From contig NC_083598.1 of the NCBI RefSeq assembly GCF_020882245.1, positions 27,689,858 to 27,753,857 of the forward strand: 64,000 nt of DNA, read 5' to 3'. The translations under genes were made by a program, and so were the position numbers. The DNA is from Rhopalosiphum padi. Its lineage: Eukaryota; Arthropoda; Insecta; Hemiptera; Aphididae. The notes under the pieces were generated by a model. It did not search any database. It saw only the letters and a program-made list of their open reading frames with translations, and was not told the DNA's origin. Below, piece by piece: positions 14,816-28,035 of the stretch; positions within the stretch are counted from its first letter, which is position 1; each line of letters begins with the position of its first letter.

Positions 14816-16650
14816 ACGCATCATATATGAGTATATATATACACTTCGCCGTGTCGCTATCTTATATTATAATTCACAATAATCGGAAAAAGACAGAAAT
14901 TAATAAGTATATATATATATATATAAGTGTATCCATGTATGTGTGTGTATGTATATCTAATTGATCGTTCGGACATGCGATAATTCCGTTTCGAGATTAT
15001 TGCGAGCATGATAATATTATAATATAGGCATTGTATAGTGAAGAGGGAAAATATAGAATAGGGGTGTTGATCGACTAATCGGCTAACCGAGAATGTTTTG
15101 TGTAGTTCGAAATGCACAGACGCGACAATTATATTCAAACGGAGATGTGTTAAAAAATGATCTATGAATTTAACTAAGATCGGTACATATCTAACTAAAA
15201 TAAAACCATTTCATTATATATATAATATACATGGTCAGAGAAAGGGTTTACATTAATAATGACTTAATGAATACGACAATGTGCAATTAGTGTTTATAAT
15301 TCAAAAATAACACATGTACCATATACAGATAATTTGACGGGGAAACAAATTAGGGGAATATTGGTCATCTGAGAAACGCGGACGAATACAATATTATTTA
15401 GTAGTTTGCTACTTTAAAATCGAGTTATTATTAAACAATTAAAAAATTGTTATAATTTATTATGAAAGATATTTATTTTTAATAAACAATCTACTTATTA
15501 TATCGTAGAGATTTAAACGGTTATAAACATACCTTAATTCCATTTGAAACAAATTTTAAAAATTTTAACATTTTCAAAGTTAAAATTTTAAGCTTACACT
15601 GATATTTTTTATATTTTTTAAACCCTGGTTTTTGAATGCATGGCCTTCGAACGTTATAGGGAGTACACATCGTCGATAATAATTATTACCGATATTCCGC
15701 CCTTTGGAGAATCGTGATATAGGGGTTGTATTGGAGTGAAATTTCGTTTACCACACAATCCTTTGCCTACGCCCCTACGATGTTTTCTCTCACACAATGG
15801 CCAAACGTACAGTTTGGAATGTTGATGGGTATGTGTGGATTGATCAGCGAGTAAGGGCTGACAATCGAACATAATCACACACAGTTATTTATATATATAT
15901 ATATATACACACCTATATATGACTATATAAATATAATATATTTGCATAAAACGATTGTGGGCAGCTTTATTTTAGTTTATTTTTTTCAACCGTCATAAAA
16001 ACGCATAGACTTTACAATACTGCGCTTTATTTTACGTAGGAAAAAAAATTAATTCAATCGACAATGATGAAAATCAAATATAAAACGATTAATTGCAGTA
16101 AATTACACTGTATATGCAAAACTAGAAATATAGTAAAATATTTAAAAATAATTCATCAAACTAGTATGTGAATAAAAAAAAAAAATATTGCAAAGCATAA
16201 TAATCCATCTGTGCATTGGAAATTCGCAAATGATGATTACTATATCACGTCAATTACAACGTGTACAAGACCAAATAATATTATATATAAATAATATGCT
16301 GAAAATCATCTACGAAATGACTAAGCAGTAAACAAGACTTATCATACAAATAGTATAAACTATAACTTTCAAAAGTTCTTGTGTGATTTAAAAATTAGTT
16401 TTAGACTTAAAAGTATTAATAAAAATAAGCTCGGTAAACATACAATAAGCATTTTGCATTAAATCCCGTGCACTAAATAAACTATAATATTATGTATAAC
16501 TATTTGATATCAACACGATTTGTTTGTATGGACATTAATTTTCAAGTCGTAGTGGTTTTAACAGTTTATACATAATAATACCGTACAATTTTAACAAAAA
16601 AAAATAAAAAAAAAAACATTATTTTTATTGCTCAAGACGTCGCCACTCTA

Positions 16651-16746
16651 TCATTCCACACCTAGCCAAAGTTTTTCCTTGTTACAACCATGTCCTCGGG
16701 GATCTTCTTTCTCCAGCAACCAAAGTATTTTAATTTTATTTACCAT
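16651..16746 (-). other. Small open frame with a downstream AATAAA, unknown
   Basis: On the minus strand an ATG opens 31 codons (MVNKIKILWLLEKEDPRG, then HGCNKEKLWLGVE) ending in TGA. An AATAAA follows at 16629-16624, about 25 bases past the stop. The segment is distinctly less AT-rich than its flanks. This could be a small gene's last exon, a processed pseudogene fragment or a chance frame; I recognise no homologue. Confidence 0.15.
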
Positions 16747-17401
16747 GATATAACTGTGACGATAATAATAATAATATTTATGTGAGATCCTGATTAGTTA
16801 CCGTTTATCATATAGTAAACAAGCATTTTCATCCGAAACAATTTCACCATTGTCATTTCACTCCAGTCGACTATTCCACGAAGACGTGTATCGATATTAT
16901 CAAAATAAAACCATCAATACGATGAAATACAGTATTTGAGGTAAATATCTAATAACTAAATTTGTTATTTCATGGAAATTTGATTAATTTGCACATATGT
17001 TATATTTTATAGATACTATCAAATTATTAAATGTGATTAATAACAAACATAACAGACAACATTTCGATTATTAGTATATGTAAATCGACTACTGACTCAA
17101 CACGTAAAATATAATTACCATATTATAAAATTACAAATTTCTACTCAAACCAAAAACATGATAACAGGTCATGTTTATGAGAGTTAATGTGTTTTATTCT
17201 ATGTTTTTTTGTAAAACTAAATAATTGTATACATTTCGCCAAAATATTTTTGTATGGAAGACTAAATATGGTATCGTTATATTATATATAAGGTATGTAT
17301 AAAATTAAAATGAAGGAAAAATAATAAAATAAACAGGTAACTCAGTTATCATATTATAAAAAACTTGAAGCTATAGACTTGATTGAATAACTTATTATAT
17401 T

Positions 17402-17590
17402 CAGTGGCGAATCCAAATTTTTTTTTCTTAGTTGAGGGAGTTAAAATTTTTTATATTATTATTCATATTATATAATTTTTTAAACACAATATATAGGATT
17501 TGATTTTAGGTCTTACATACATAATTTAACTGTCAAGTGGGCGTGGGCCACTCGGACCCCCCCCCACAGCTCTTCTTTGAATCCACCATT
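17402..17590. mobile_element. Degraded hAT-like MITE
   Basis: The left end reads CAGTGGCGAATCCAAA and the right end, reverse-complemented, reads AATGGTGGATTCAAAG, so the termini are imperfect inverted repeats. CAGTGGCG ends are typical of hAT-superfamily MITEs. The body has a T-rich stretch and a C9 run. No clean 8-bp target duplication remains and there is no coding capacity. Confidence 0.5.
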
Positions 17591-18712
17591 TCAGACATAC
17601 TAGGATAATAATATGACTTGTCAAACTATAATAGGAACATGTAGGCATCTACATAATTTTTAATTTAAACGATTTGTAATATCTTATTAATAATAATATA
17701 ATAACATAAATTTATTTGAATGGTTAATATTGATTTCAAATAAAATACACGAGTATATTATTATAATTAAAAATACACGCATAATCAGTGACATAAATAT
17801 TTGTCAAATTATCTTTTGGTATGGTTTTTTCGCATTGGTCAAGTTAGTGATAAATTGTTATTTATAACTATGAATTTAAAAGCTATACAAAATTCAATTT
17901 TCAAACTATCAATAAGGGAATATGAAATATATACACATTTTTAGTTTTTACTACCCAAAAAAATTGTTTTTAAAATATAAATATATATTAATGTAAAAAA
18001 AAAAAAAAAAAACGATATACCATGTAGATAATTGATTGACTCAAGGACTAAAAACTAGGAAATTTAAATCTATCTCATAATATTATAATAATATTTGTGC
18101 ACAGTGATTATTTTACCATATAAAATTGAATATTCATATTTGTTGTGAATTTTTTTGTTTGTTTTGTATTTTTTTTTCGATAAATTCATTATTCCAAATA
18201 GTCAATCATATTTATTTTATTTTCAAATTCATTTTTTTTTTTTAATGTTTATGCACATCACACAGTATACAATATATTATTCAGATAAATAGTTCTTCAT
18301 TAATTTATCATATTAATAATAGTTCAAACATTTCATAGACGTTTGGGATGACGAGAAAACTATTTTAACTCATTAAACCATTTCTATAATATTTAAGTAA
18401 CTATAATATTATATACGTATAATAGATACACTGTAATAAACTACAAGCTTAACAATTTAATATATTTTGTAAATAAGGATATCTAGAAATAAATTCAGAA
18501 TATTAGAAATAGTGAATACGAATCACCAAGTATACCAAATAAAACCTAAAATGTAATACAGAGTAATTATAATTTAAACCAGAGTAATAAATATTTACAA
18601 AAACTGATTTCGTATATACCATAGGCTTGATTTGTAAGAAAAAAAAACCTGATCAAAAGCAACAATAATAATAAGAAGAACAAGGAATGAAAAATATCGT
18701 TTAAGAATAATC

Positions 18713-18765
<53 letters not shown>

Positions 18766-18766
18766 T
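18713..18766 (+). repeat. (AAT)n microsatellite, about 17 units
   Basis: Longest pure trinucleotide tract in the window, uninterrupted AAT repeats. Confidence 0.95.
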
Positions 18767-18889
18767 ACAGTAGTTCTACATAGCTAATATTTAAATAGAA
18801 ATACGCCGTTACTTTTACGTTTACATTCACAACAACTGTTGTTGAATAATCGGGAATCATTAGGGCGTGTCGTATTTATAGAAATTTCT

Positions 18890-19130
18890 CATTTCTGGAC
18901 TACCTACTGTAAATTGCCCGCACCTCCTTGCCACCGTCGCCACCGTCGTCGTCGTCGTCGTCCTCATAACGCACAAAACGGTGCATAAAAAACACCGTTT
19001 ACTTTACTCGCTGCAGCTTATTGTTGTACTCATTACTTTCTGTATGTACCTATTATGCGACGTCCCTCTGGTGCCCGATTTCACCCACCTTTCGTAAAAT
19101 AAAGTGCGCGTAGCCGGAGGCTCAACAGTG
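18890..19130. promoter_or_regulatory. Short GC-richer patch with (GTC)n and a hairpin
   Basis: CCACCGTCGCCACC leads into five to six GTC repeats (to about 18961). An 8-bp perfect stem AAACGGTG/CACCGTTT with a 9-base loop follows at 18976-19000, and then TAAAGTGCGCGTAGCCGGAG. It contrasts sharply with the flanking AT-rich DNA. No reading frame of note. Confidence 0.25.
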
Positions 19131-20759
19131 CACATATATTTGTATACCGAGTGATTCTTTTATAGTTGAACGCTTATTTTCTTAAAAAACGATTTTTTTA
19201 AATATTTTTTCTTGAATAATTCCAAGTAATTATAAAAATAAAAAATATTATATTTTAACTGTTACGATTGTTACATTTGCTAAACATTTTTACTTTTTTT
19301 TTAAATGACAGCTTAATTACCAATATTTTGAATTTAATATTTTTTTATAAATTATAGTTATTATTAAAACTGTTATAAAATTTAAATTAATTATTTAATG
19401 TCATAACTAATTGAGTAGGTACTCATTTAAAATTCAATTTTTATAGATTGACATTTGTATCAAACATATTATGTTTGCCAACTCTTAAAAAAATATCAAT
19501 AAAAATAGTTAAAATTAATGATTTTTATTTTTTAATAAATACGTTGTTTTTTAATTACTTAAAGTTATGTAAAAAGCATATTTCCAAATACAAAACTTTT
19601 CGGGAATCGTCCTGTTTAATATAAATATATGTATATATATATATATAGAGCACCGAGTAATTCGTCGTTGTCCCAATAAATACGGCCCTGGGGACTGTAT
19701 GGAATACGCGTGACAACTAAGTTTTATCGAATACTTTGTAATATTTATATATATATATTATATTTTCGTACATTATACATAGATACCTCGACGGTTGTTT
19801 CATACCGCACTTGAATAAGAATATTTTGTATCATAATTTAAAATGCACAGTCAATAAAGAAGTTCAGTTTTCGGCGTTCAGTCATTACTCATTAATCACT
19901 GTAAGTTCTGGTTAACCATTTTTGAGTAAAAATTATTTATTATTTCAGGTGGATATTCATCAAGAAACAACATAACTCGCATGAGTTATTCAACCATCAT
20001 GCTATCCTTTAATCATGTCATTAATGAGATTCTGATTTTTGGTAATTTTAAGTATACTTAAGGAACATAATATTATCATTAGATAAGTTTAGTATAAATA
20101 CAAACAAATAGTAATAAAAATGTATTTATATTTTCAAACAAGAACCCCATTATTTAGTTTAAACCGTAATAAATATTTCTATAGATTTAAATGTATTTAA
20201 ATCCAAGTATGAACCAGTGTTTTATAAATCTTTATAGAAACATTATAATAGTTCACGACATTTTTTATGTATACATTACATATGTATTATATTAATGTGA
20301 AAAATTTAAATCTTTGTTACGCGTGTTATCTAAAATTAATCATCGGTTTATCTTGATTTTTTAAAAAAAAATGAAAGAGTACATCGTGGCAAAGGATTAA
20401 GCTTATTTCTTATTCTATTAGTAAAAGAAAAATCAAGTTATTATTTTTTTTAAATAATTAGCTAATACTCACATAAAGACATTTTTTTTCATCCATGTTA
20501 GATTTATTATTAGAAATTAGTATTTTTGTGAATAGTTGATGTAGTATAATTGTATAAAACTTTTTTGTTGTTTTTGATTTACATTATTGAAACTTTATTA
20601 GTTGTCAGCATTTGGTCCAGAAATAAAATGGAAATAAAATTTGGTTCGTTCAACAAAAAAATAAATAATAATAATAATTTAAAAAAAACGCTGCTGTTGG
20701 CACGAGCAGCACTGGGCAGGACAGCTATGTTAAGTTAATATGTCGGAAATATCATCTAT

Positions 20760-20892
20760 ATTCTATACACCAAATCAGAAAACCAAAAATATTGTTTATT
20801 CACACGCGTTACATCAAAATATGTTAACATTAGGCAACCAGATTTAATACGGATGTATTTTGTACGGGCAACGAAGTGCACGGGGATGCTAG
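20760..20892 (+). mobile_element. Helitron-like 3' end
   Basis: The segment ends with ACGGGCAACGAAGTGCACGG followed by GGATGCTAG and a host T, so it terminates in CTAG|T, the CTRR|T rule for Helitron 3' ends. GGGCAACG-AAGTGCACGGGG-CTAGT-type tails are common in insect non-autonomous Helitron-like repeats (from memory). A possible 5' TC is at 20762-20763, but it is not preceded by the expected A, so the left border is uncertain. No coding capacity. Confidence 0.4.
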
Positions 20893-23800
20893 TATTATAT
20901 ACTATTTATAAATATTAATCAATTAAGCGTTAAATTATAATTTGTACAATTTGTCTTAGTAGAATACTACATCAATCTTATATTTTACGTAAGTAAAAAT
21001 ACAGCTTTTATATCTTCGTGCTATTATAATAATGGACTATTATTATTCTTAGTTCATTAAATTTAATAACACAAAAACTACCGTTAGTAATTTGATTTTA
21101 GGCATTTTATGAAAAATAAAAAATAAAATAGTATATCCCTTAAAGTCAATATTAAACAACGATGGTTTTCATTTGAAAAAAACATCATAAGTTATTGTTT
21201 AAAATAGTTATATAAAAATTCCAAAAACAAGAATTTAAATAAATGCGCGATTAAAGGATAAAATAAGGTAAACACATTTAGTGAATCAACATGAGAAATA
21301 AAAACATTGAAAACTTATTACACTTGTTCTTCATTGATTAATAAAATAAATTATGTAAAATTTCACTGAACGACAAAAGTTGGGATTCTGCAGTTTCTGA
21401 TATTTTTTTCTTTCGATTTTTACATATTATACACCTCTGATAAATGAAATTTGTTGTGATATCTTAAGACCTATGGTACAAGTCTAAAACTACTGCAGCG
21501 TAACGTATGGAACCACGTGTGTTTAACATTAAAATAATATACTTACCTGTACAATGTATAATACCATCGTAGAGATGTAGCAAACTTGAAACAATTATTA
21601 TATTTGCAAGTATTTGTATCTGATATCAACTCTCTCACCGGTTTCCACTGTATGCAATATGATTAATAGTTTCCTTAAAATAAAATCAAGTTCTAAAGAT
21701 ATTTTTAAATGTTTGTGCAATACTTCACAGTGATGTACGTAATTGATAACAGTATTAATATTATTATGTTTTTTCCTATTTTTATTTTCATATCAATCAT
21801 AATACAAAACATATTAATATTAAATATTCGTATATACAATATATTGTGAAATACACGTCATTAGTTTTTACGACAACGTACATTTATTTAAATATCTAAT
21901 AAAATATTACTATACAAAAAATATACGATATACAATATGATTACTATACACACAGTATATATAATAGAATAATAAACTTGTATAGTTAATTATTAATACC
22001 AATTAGTGATATTTTATTTGTGAACATTAAGCAGTAAAAAATAAATGCAGTAACTTAATACATTTTAACGAGAGCTAAGTGGTAAAGATTTAATTTATTA
22101 GTTTGTCAAGATATTTAATTACATAATATATGCAACTTAGAACAAGAAACTTATACGGTTATACAGTTATAACGCTGAAATACTAGTATAGTACTTGTAG
22201 GAAGTTATTAAGATCATTAGTAAAACATAAGAAATGTGATTGCATATTCAGCCTCGGTGTTCTCTAATTGAATCGAAAAACACAGTATAATTAATTCAGG
22301 CCACTGCAGTGACCATATATTACAAGAGAATCATCTATAATGAACCGCATTCGAGTAAAAACTAAATACTATATCACGATCACTTTGGGACTATAACAGT
22401 AATTGGTATTTTTCACAGCGTATTATTAACATTTTAGGAAAAGTTTATTTTCTAATTATTTTTTAAAACTCATCATGTACAAATATCTGTACAATAGATA
22501 TAAATATTAATTATCGATAATGAACTTAAATTTTAATACTGATAATGGTAGGCATTATATATTATTTCGGGATATACAAAACATAAAATATATCATACAA
22601 ATAAATGTCTATAAGTCATAAATATTTTAACACTTGGAAATAATAATGTCCGCAATGTGAAAAGTGAATGATATTGTAATTGCATACGTTTAATACGATA
22701 TTAATAATATTTTTGTTTTTGTTTTATATACACTTTTCAAAGAATCAAATACTCACGTATAATATTATGTAGCTAAAAAATTACAATTTTATATGTAATT
22801 TTTACTCACACACATTTATGCATCATATAGATTAAAGTTGATTTACATATTATTTATTTATTTTATAATTATTGTCATTTATTTTACTACTTTTCATATA
22901 GAGTTTTTTTTATAAACCTGTTTGTCAACACCGTCACATAATAAACTTAATTTTCAACACACAACAAAGGTTCTTATACGAAACATTTAGAGTATATTTT
23001 ATTTCCATTATACTAAGTTTTATAATCTAGATTCTAGAACCACTATCAACTTATATTCTTTTGATTAAGAAACAAAAGAACGCAGAGTAATGAAGTTTAT
23101 TGTTAGAAATACTTCTGATATTTTATTGTGGTATTCTAAATTGTTTTTTTGCTGATCTTATTGAATCCATTTTCACGTCAGCGATTAAAAATACATCCAC
23201 AATACACATATATGGGGTAGGTACATCAAACATAAATAAGAAACAGAACAATAGCATACATTACTACTTTTACCCTTTATCCATCAAACCAATTATTTTA
23301 TTTTATTTTTCGATATCATCATCATCCAAAAATATCTTTAGTAATTTCGAAATACAATGTAGGTTTTAAAAACCTAAAACACACAATACATACGAGTGGA
23401 GTTATATAGTTTTTATAAATCGATATTTAACTTATTCTGGGAATAGCGTTTTGATCACTTATTCGACTTCAGTGGAATTGGAATTGTTAAAACCATAAAA
23501 AAAAATATAAAATCCTTGAATCTCCAACATTTATCGGGTCATTCATTCAAATGTTATATTGTTAATTCATTCATACATTTTAGATGATTTCAGATAGCGT
23601 TGGAAGAGCTTATTAAAAACACACGTAGGAGATAGAGTCAATTTGACAAATTTCTAAGTAAAAGGTGTTATTTGCATGTATATAATATATTTGAACATTT
23701 CGCATATCACGTAATTCGAACGAAAAATCCACATATATTTTTTTATTATCTTATTGACACAGAATTTCACAAAATTTACCCTTTTTAATTAGTTTTTATC

Positions 23801-26800
23801 GTTATTTTTGTTTACCTGTGTATATTACAATATAATAAGCTAATACTAAGGATCAAAATGTATTAATAAATGTATAGATGTGGTATGCTTTTTTAAAATA
23901 CAAAAATTCATATACCAATAAATCAAAAGTTGTCTCTATTATGTTTGTGTGAAATACAATATCATAATATTACATAGTATTTTTTTTTATTATTTATTAT
24001 TATTATTATTATTATTTATATTTATTTGTAATTCTTAACTTTTTTCTTTTAGAAGTTATAGCTTCACGAATGTAATTAGGTATATATAATTGTTTTTTTA
24101 AATAAAGACCAAAAATATAATACTTTTATTTAATTATAGAAAATAAAATACATGAAAACATATTTGTGCATTCAAAAAACTGTAAATTTGAATTTAATCA
24201 ATTAATTATAATAATATTTTTAATATTTAATCATTGAATATTCTATATTATAATAAAGAATTTACAATATTTTACACTTATATTGTTAATTTCAATAATG
24301 TAAATTAATTTTCTTATTTTTATTTATTTATTATTTATAATACGGTTATTTATAACTTGAAATGAATTAGATTAATTAGAATGAAAAAAAATTGTTTATT
24401 TGGAACGCATTAAAATAATAACAATTTGTATTCGTGTATTAATATGTACATTCTATTAATTGAAATAATATATAAAAATTTTGAATTTATAACAAAATTA
24501 AATAAAAAATGATCTAAAATTTCAGAAAATTGTACAACATTATATATTATATCAAAATAAAAAATATCATAGTATATTTAAAATTAAAATAATTTTTCAA
24601 TCAAAAATACATGTACTATAATAATACATAGCAAGAAAACAATAAATGTGTTATGCCCATGATTTTTTCATAAATTTTATAAAGACAAAGTCTCGTTCTA
24701 ATATTAAGATTAATTTATTTAATTCGAAGTATTATTACTATTCATTACTGGACGGTTTCTTCTCTCAAGACATTCAAGCTATTGCACTTAATTTAAAAAC
24801 ATATATTATGCTTATTGTACTTTTTTTTGTAGTAAAGATTGTATAAATTCTAGATTAAAAATAAAAAAAAAAAAAAAATTATTTAAAAACAAGAATCATA
24901 AATACATGGAATATAAATTATCAGTATTCGATATTTGTGTTTGGAAAATTATGAACAAATTGACTAACGTAAGAGTACATATTTTATACTTTGTTACTTT
25001 ACAAAATCATAATTAATTTATACAACTGAACTCATAACTATTTATTTAAATTAAGGCAATATTACCTATTCCTTGACTAATATTATTTAAAAACTTTAAT
25101 CAATGCCTTTAATTTTGATACAAAGATTCAATATTATTTGTTCATCATATCGTATTATTTATTTGTTACCTATAATTTTGAATTTATGTGTAGACAATAC
25201 TATTTCAGCAGATTCATATTTGTGAGTAAATAAACAGACTTGATAAAATGATAACTATCGAGCTAAAAACTTAAGATATATTTTTAAAATATTGATAATT
25301 GATATATAATCGTCTTCAAATTAACTACTCATACAACGATATACATTTTAAATATAAGCTCTAAACTCAAATAGTTAATTTCATTCTAAGGAGCTAAGTT
25401 ATGTTAATAAATCAACTATTTTTTCGCCATAATATGTATTATTATACGCCAACATTTTTTTTGTAACTTTTTATTTGAAGAATAATGCGATAATGGAATA
25501 ATTATGTTTTTTTTTTTTTTAAATATAAATTATTTGTACTTATTAAAATTATTTTGATTTTATTATATAATATTTTATCTTGTATAGATAAATATACACT
25601 TGAATTGTATAACAATTAGTTTAAATTAAATTACATTGTATTTAATTATTTAATGAGTTTTACTATATTATTTAAAACGATAGATGTAGTTATTTTGAAC
25701 ACACACTAATATGATAGCATTGATATTAGAGTTAATTTATATTAACTTTGATACATTTATATTTTATAATTTAATTGCATAGAATGGAGAAGTGTTTTTA
25801 GTTTTTGATTTGTTTTTGGCTCATTTTAAACCTGAATTTTTGGTTTTTGGTCTTAGCTAAATCTGTTTGATCATATAGGTACACCTATTGATAACACGCA
25901 TAACGCCGATCGGCTTTATCGCGTGGCGTAATATCATTATACGATTGGTGGAAATAACGTTTATTTATTATTTTTTTCCCCTATTGCCGAGAATACCACA
26001 ATAACAATAAAAAGAACCATCCAATTTCGATAACCGAACCATAAAAATTCACCAACAATAGAATTAATTGGTTTAACTTTATGACAAGCAATGCGTACCT
26101 ATATCATCAAATTATTTGCTTTCTCGTAAAACTGTACTGTTTTATTCATTAATATTTTAGACTTATCATTATTATTGCTTGATACCACGGGGTGAGTATT
26201 TATCATTTAATATTTGATCAGTGGTTATCAAAATCAGTTTGCGTAATTTAGTTAAATCATAGTATTGTGTATTATGATACCAAATAGATTTTTGTTTTTA
26301 TTTGTTTATAAAACACTCAAGCTTGATAACGTATTATTTACACTTAACTGCGGATGATTTTAACAATAAAATACATAGAATACCATGTAGGAATGGCACT
26401 GGAAAAAAACGTTCGTATACTATTTATTATAAATACAGTGTATATAGTTAGATCAATAAATACTTTGGATTATAACACGTTCGGACTACATTTGTGTGAA
26501 TAAAGTTTTCCCATAAAATATATTGTCTGAATAGTTCTAAATTGTAAAAACGAGCTTTTAAAGAATTTAAAAAGTTTTTAGAAAACGCAGTATCTTAGAA
26601 AACTGCGGTATTTGAGTAAAAAAAAAAAAAAACAAAATGTATGCATGTATATATATTGTATAATTTATACACACGCACAAGTACACAAGTATTCTGGAAA
26701 AAAGTTGCGTGTAACCATATTTTATTTATATAATACAAACTGTCGAAAATTTCGTTTTTTATCAGAGAATAAAATAGTATTACTTTATCGTGTCCAGTAA

Positions 26801-26896
26801 CTATATATACTACCTATATACATAGCATATACAATATACATTATACTATCTACTGAATTGTAATTTAAATAAAGATCAATTAATCAAACTGTTGGA

Positions 26897-26924
<28 letters not shown>
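26897..26924 (+). repeat. (AT)14 microsatellite
   Basis: Fourteen uninterrupted AT units. Confidence 0.95.
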
Positions 26925-26928
<4 letters not shown>

Positions 26929-28015
26929 CATTTACTATTTATGCTATTTGCAAAATTATTCATCCGTTATTTGAACTTGAAAAACTGTGTGTTTAACCAT
27001 TTCTATTTTAAACGATAAAATGTTGATTTATGTATTTAGTCATGTATTATGTCCAATAAACTAATTTAAATTAATATTATAATATATTCACTATTTTATT
27101 TGGTAATTTTCAGAAATAATAAATAAGAAAAAAAAAAACTATTTTTCGCTAAACTTTGAAATATATCCAGAACCACTATACGAAAAGTGATCCAATATTC
27201 TACTTAAAATGTTACCGCCAAAAAACGACACCTTGTGTGTTCTTTCTATATCACTTCAAAGATTGCGCGCCTGCAGACATTTAGTTGTAGAAAAGTATAT
27301 ACACTTAGCCTAGCTATATATATATATAAATAATATATTAAAAGGGGATAAGCAAATACTTTAAACCTGCTACTGCGTAAGTCTAAAAAGAAAATACTTT
27401 TAAAACTCAAAATTTGAATCACATCGACTGTCGTTGGAATCACTATTCACATAACTTACGAGGAGAAAGTATATCTCACCACCAAACATAACAATATATA
27501 AATTACAATATAAAGTTTAAAGTTTATTATTTGCAAAACTTGTGTTCTTCTCGCTATTGAATTTTTTCAAACCCCCTCGACAATGAACGTAATTATAATA
27601 TAATCGTTTATTATCTTCAATAGAAATAAAACTTCATTAAGCAATACATTAAATATTTTACAATTACATCTTAAATTGTACCTACACGTAGTTATCGGTT
27701 GTTACTAATGAGCTAATACATATATATATATGTACATTTTAAACATACTTATAATCGGTATGGGCGTCTACAATTTACAATCACAGGTTTATATCATTAA
27801 GGTTGTTTCGCCTTACGAAAGTATTAAGTACATATAGTATATAATAAATATATTGTTGTACGAGCTCCATAACTCGATAACTAGAATAACTTTTCATTTT
27901 CATTTGCTAACTTCGTGGAAGGTAAAATACGGCTTTTGTTTTTAACTCCAATTCGGACCGTATACTATGGAATTAGGATTACGGGATCTAACAGATATAA
28001 TAGCAATCATCGAGA

Positions 28016-28035
28016 AAGGAAACACGTGTTTCCTT
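28016..28035. promoter_or_regulatory. Perfect 20-bp palindrome centred on an E-box
   Basis: The bases from 28016 to 28035 are a perfect palindrome with CACGTG at the centre, flanked symmetrically by AAGGAAA and TTTCCTT. CACGTG is the E-box bound by bHLH dimers. It lies in a patch that is less AT-rich than its surroundings (27910-28100). No adjoining gene is evident. Confidence 0.35.

Larger units (their letters stand above)
14816..18889. other. AT-rich non-coding DNA between the first two CpG patches
   Basis: Holds TA tracts, the less AT-rich stretch 15640-15870 (open on the minus strand for 74 codons, no recognised product), and the small minus frame, MITE and (AAT)n listed separately. Otherwise nothing. 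Confidence 0.6.
19131..28015. other. AT-rich non-coding DNA
   Basis: Apart from the Helitron-like end and the (AT)14 tract I see only low-complexity AT-rich sequence with short A/T runs. The stretch 25860-26060 is less AT-rich but has no frame or repeat that I recognise. Confidence 0.6.

Noticed and set aside
14304..14816. 170-codon plus-strand open frame
   Set aside because: It translates an (ATT)n tract into poly-Ile and a TG tract into VCVCVC, overlaps an open minus frame, and shows no domain. GC-rich composition explains it.
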